Below are positions 5,347-6,593 of a DNA stretch of 6,593 bases, one piece after another; position 1 is the first letter of the stretch; each line of letters starts with the position of its first letter. Source of the DNA: JBBQAA01 sp038254195 (GTDB taxonomy: Bacteria; Actinomycetota; Thermoleophilia; Solirubrobacterales; Solirubrobacteraceae); the NCBI GenBank assembly GCA_038254195.1, contig JBBSGJ010000133.1, positions 1 through 6,593 on the forward strand. The letters are read 5' to 3'. The notes below the pieces were generated by a model. It made no database searches. It was not told the DNA's origin and worked only from the letters and a program-made list of their open reading frames with translations. The translations under genes were made by a program, and so were the position numbers.

Positions 5347-6557
5347 CGCCCGGCCTCCGCCGGCACGGCGACGCTCGCGGGCGGCGGGGCGTCGGGCTCG
5401 ACGGCCGCGTCGTCCGCGGTACGGGCGGGCGGCCGCCGCCGGCCGAGGTCGAGGAATCGGCGCTCGATCCAGTACCAGCTCGCCGCGGCGATCGCCAGGC
5501 TGACCCCGAGGCACACGCCCGCGAAGAGCCAGCGCCCGAGCGCGTCGCGGACCCCGTAGTCCTGGAGCTTGAGGATGACCACAAGGTGCCACAGGTAGAA
5601 CGCGTAGGACACGCGCCCCACCCACCGCAGCCCGGGCGCCCCGAGCAGGCGGCGCACGACGCCCCGGCGCTCGTCGCCGAAGACCGCCGGCAGCAGCAGC
5701 CCGAACGCGACGAGCCCCCCGAGCTCGTGGGTGAGCAGCACCTGGCGCCCGAGCGCGCCCCCGAACCACTCCGCGGAGTACACGAGCGCGACGTACGCCG
5801 CCGCCGCCCCGACCCACGGCAGCCAGCTCGCCCGGTCGACGACCCGCACGGCCAGCGGCCGCGCCCCCGTTCCCTCGACCCACACGCTCACGACCGCGAG
5901 CACCATTCCCAGCGCGAATAGGTCCAGCGCGCCCGGCAGGCTGACGAGCGCCGGGAAGAGCAGCCCGTTGTCGTTCCCCAGGTGCCGCACCGCCTCGAGC
6001 TGCCACGTGACCGCGAACGCGAAGAGCAGCGCGCAGAGCGCGAGCTCGGAGACCAGGAAGCCCCGGGAGCTGCGGACCGCGACCCGCCGCACGGTCAGCG
6101 CGAGCAGCGGCAGGGCGATGTAGAAGGACATCTCGACCGACAGCGTCCACGCCTGCCCGATCCCGCCGGTGATCGTCCCGTGGCGGTAGGCCTGGAGGAA
6201 GCCGAAGTAGGTGACGATCCCCCCGGGGCTGAACACGTAGTCGCGACCGAGCCAGAGCGCCACGAGCGGGAGCGCCAGCCAGTAGGCGGGCACGATCCGC
6301 AGCGCGCGGCGGGCCGCGTAGCGCCGGACGGAGGGATTGGGCTCACCCCGGAAGCGCGCCCGGGCCCACGGCCGGTAGAGCAGAAAGCCCGAGATGAGAA
6401 AGAAGATCGGCACCCCCACGTTGAGGTGGCCGAGCCACGGGCCGAAGGTCGACCCCAGGCTGCGCGTGTGGAAGACCACGTGGTAGCCGAACACCGACAG
6501 CGCGGCGATCGCCCGCAGCGAGTCCAACAGCGCGAAGCGCGGGTTGCGGGCGTTCAC
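5343..6557 (-). CDS. Acyltransferase family 3 (OafA/YrhL-like) membrane O-acyltransferase
   Basis: GTG at 6557-6555 gives 404 aa beginning MNARNPRFALLDSLRAIAAL. The family hallmarks are all present: R15-X10-H26 (DSLRAIAAL to YHVVFH), the motif implicated in catalysis; GVPIFFLISGFLLYRPW (48-64); RRALRIVPAYW (83-93); WTLSVEMSFYIALPLL (137-152); FYLWHL (320-325); and WYWIERRFL (361-369). About ten membrane helices are expected. There is no C-terminal SGNH domain; the protein ends in a short Pro/Ala-rich, acidic, probably disordered tail (about 372-404). Such enzymes transfer acyl groups, often acetyl, onto sugars of surface glycans, using cytoplasmic acyl-CoA. It overlaps the polymerase gene by 4 bp, so the likely target is the glycan handled by this locus. 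Start upstream GAGG is close (4 nt), so initiation may rely on coupling to the preceding gene. Confidence 0.9.
   Translation of the reverse strand: MNARNPRFALLDSLRAIAALSVFGYHVVFHTRSLGSTFGPWLGHLNVGVPIFFLISGFLLYRPWARARFRGEPNPSVRRYAARRALRIVPAYWLALPLVALWLGRDYVFSPGGIVTYFGFLQAYRHGTITGGIGQAWTLSVEMSFYIALPLLALTVRRVAVRSSRGFLVSELALCALLFAFAVTWQLEAVRHLGNDNGLLFPALVSLPGALDLFALGMVLAVVSVWVEGTGARPLAVRVVDRASWLPWVGAAAAYVALVYSAEWFGGALGRQVLLTHELGGLVAFGLLLPAVFGDERRGVVRRLLGAPGLRWVGRVSYAFYLWHLVVILKLQDYGVRDALGRWLFAGVCLGVSLAIAAASWYWIERRFLDLGRRRPPARTADDAAVEPDAPPPASVAVPAEAGR
5354..5358 (-). promoter_or_regulatory. Shine-Dalgarno GGAGG for the polymerase/ligase gene
   Basis: On the minus strand GGAGG ends 7 nt before the GTG at 5346. 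It is the strongest ribosome binding site seen in the window, lies within the last codons of the acyltransferase gene, and decides the start of the polymerase gene. Together with the GTGA overlap it supports coupled translation. Confidence 0.75.
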
Positions 6558-6563
6558 GACGCC

Positions 6564-6593
6564 TCAGGGTGACACGGGCCGTACGCGGTAGAC
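6564..6593 (-). CDS. Possible C-terminal end of an upstream gene (partial)
   Basis: Read on the minus strand from the right edge, nine codons (VYRVRPVSP) end at TGA 6566-6564, six bp before the acyltransferase GTG. The tight spacing fits the operon style of the other genes, so this is probably the tail of the gene upstream. Nine residues cannot identify a function, and an open frame this short could be chance. Confidence 0.35.
   Translation of the reverse strand, partial: VYRVRPVSP

Noticed and set aside
3461..5584. Minus-strand open frame of 707 codons
   Set aside because: Arg/Gly/Ala-rich shift of the polymerase gene; all polymerase motifs lie in the other frame.
5347..6150. Open extension of the polymerase frame upstream of its GTG
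   Set aside because: It overlaps the acyltransferase, which has complete family motifs, and the GGAGG site plus GTGA overlap fix the start at 5346.
5982..6572. Plus-strand open frame of 196 codons, charged and Pro-rich
   Set aside because: Antisense shadow of the acyltransferase gene with no motif or start context.

Overview
The window is very GC-rich DNA, densely coded, with strong G/C preference at third codon positions, GTG starts and stop/start overlaps. Two features point to a high-GC actinobacterium, most likely Thermoleophilia/Solirubrobacterales: the mature start of one secreted protein (ALA|QSAGDDQYQDPF, ending in an LPRSG-type motif) and the style of a second secreted protein (YDVYSC start, Ig-like domains, Arg-rich C-terminus). 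The lineage call rests on remembered family style, not on a search.

Left part (1-536): a minus-strand gene cut by the left edge encodes a secreted, Gly/Thr/Ser/Pro-rich surface protein with a 15-bp tandem repeat and an LPxTG-like motif. A 67-bp divergent intergenic region holds two candidate dyads. The plus-strand frame opposite the repeat is also open, but only as a shadow, and it falsely lengthens the next gene.

Middle (537-3893, plus strand): three tightly spaced genes. The first is a secreted, Cys-containing, multi-domain beta-sandwich protein with an extremely basic C-terminal third. Thirteen bp later comes a Wzx-like polysaccharide flippase. The flippase overlaps (ATGA) a 130-aa membrane-anchored helical, TPR-like protein.

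Right part (6593-3874, minus strand): the last codons of a probable unidentified gene, then an OafA-type acyltransferase (acyltransferase family 3), then an O-antigen polymerase/ligase-like membrane protein that overlaps the acyltransferase by GTGA. The polymerase gene and the TPR-like gene run tail to tail and overlap by 20 bp, so the two operons leave no room for a terminator between them.

Taken together the window looks like part of a cell-surface glycan locus: export of lipid-linked units (flippase), polymerisation or ligation (Wzy/WaaL-like), O-acylation (acyltransferase), and secreted or wall-anchored proteins that may sit in or bind the glycan layer. No RNA gene, insertion sequence, phage gene or CRISPR array was seen. 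The enzymes belong to known families. The less ordinary parts are the repeat-rich surface protein with an 11-bp homopolymer, the Arg-rich secreted protein next to the flippase, and the separate TPR-like partner facing the polymerase.
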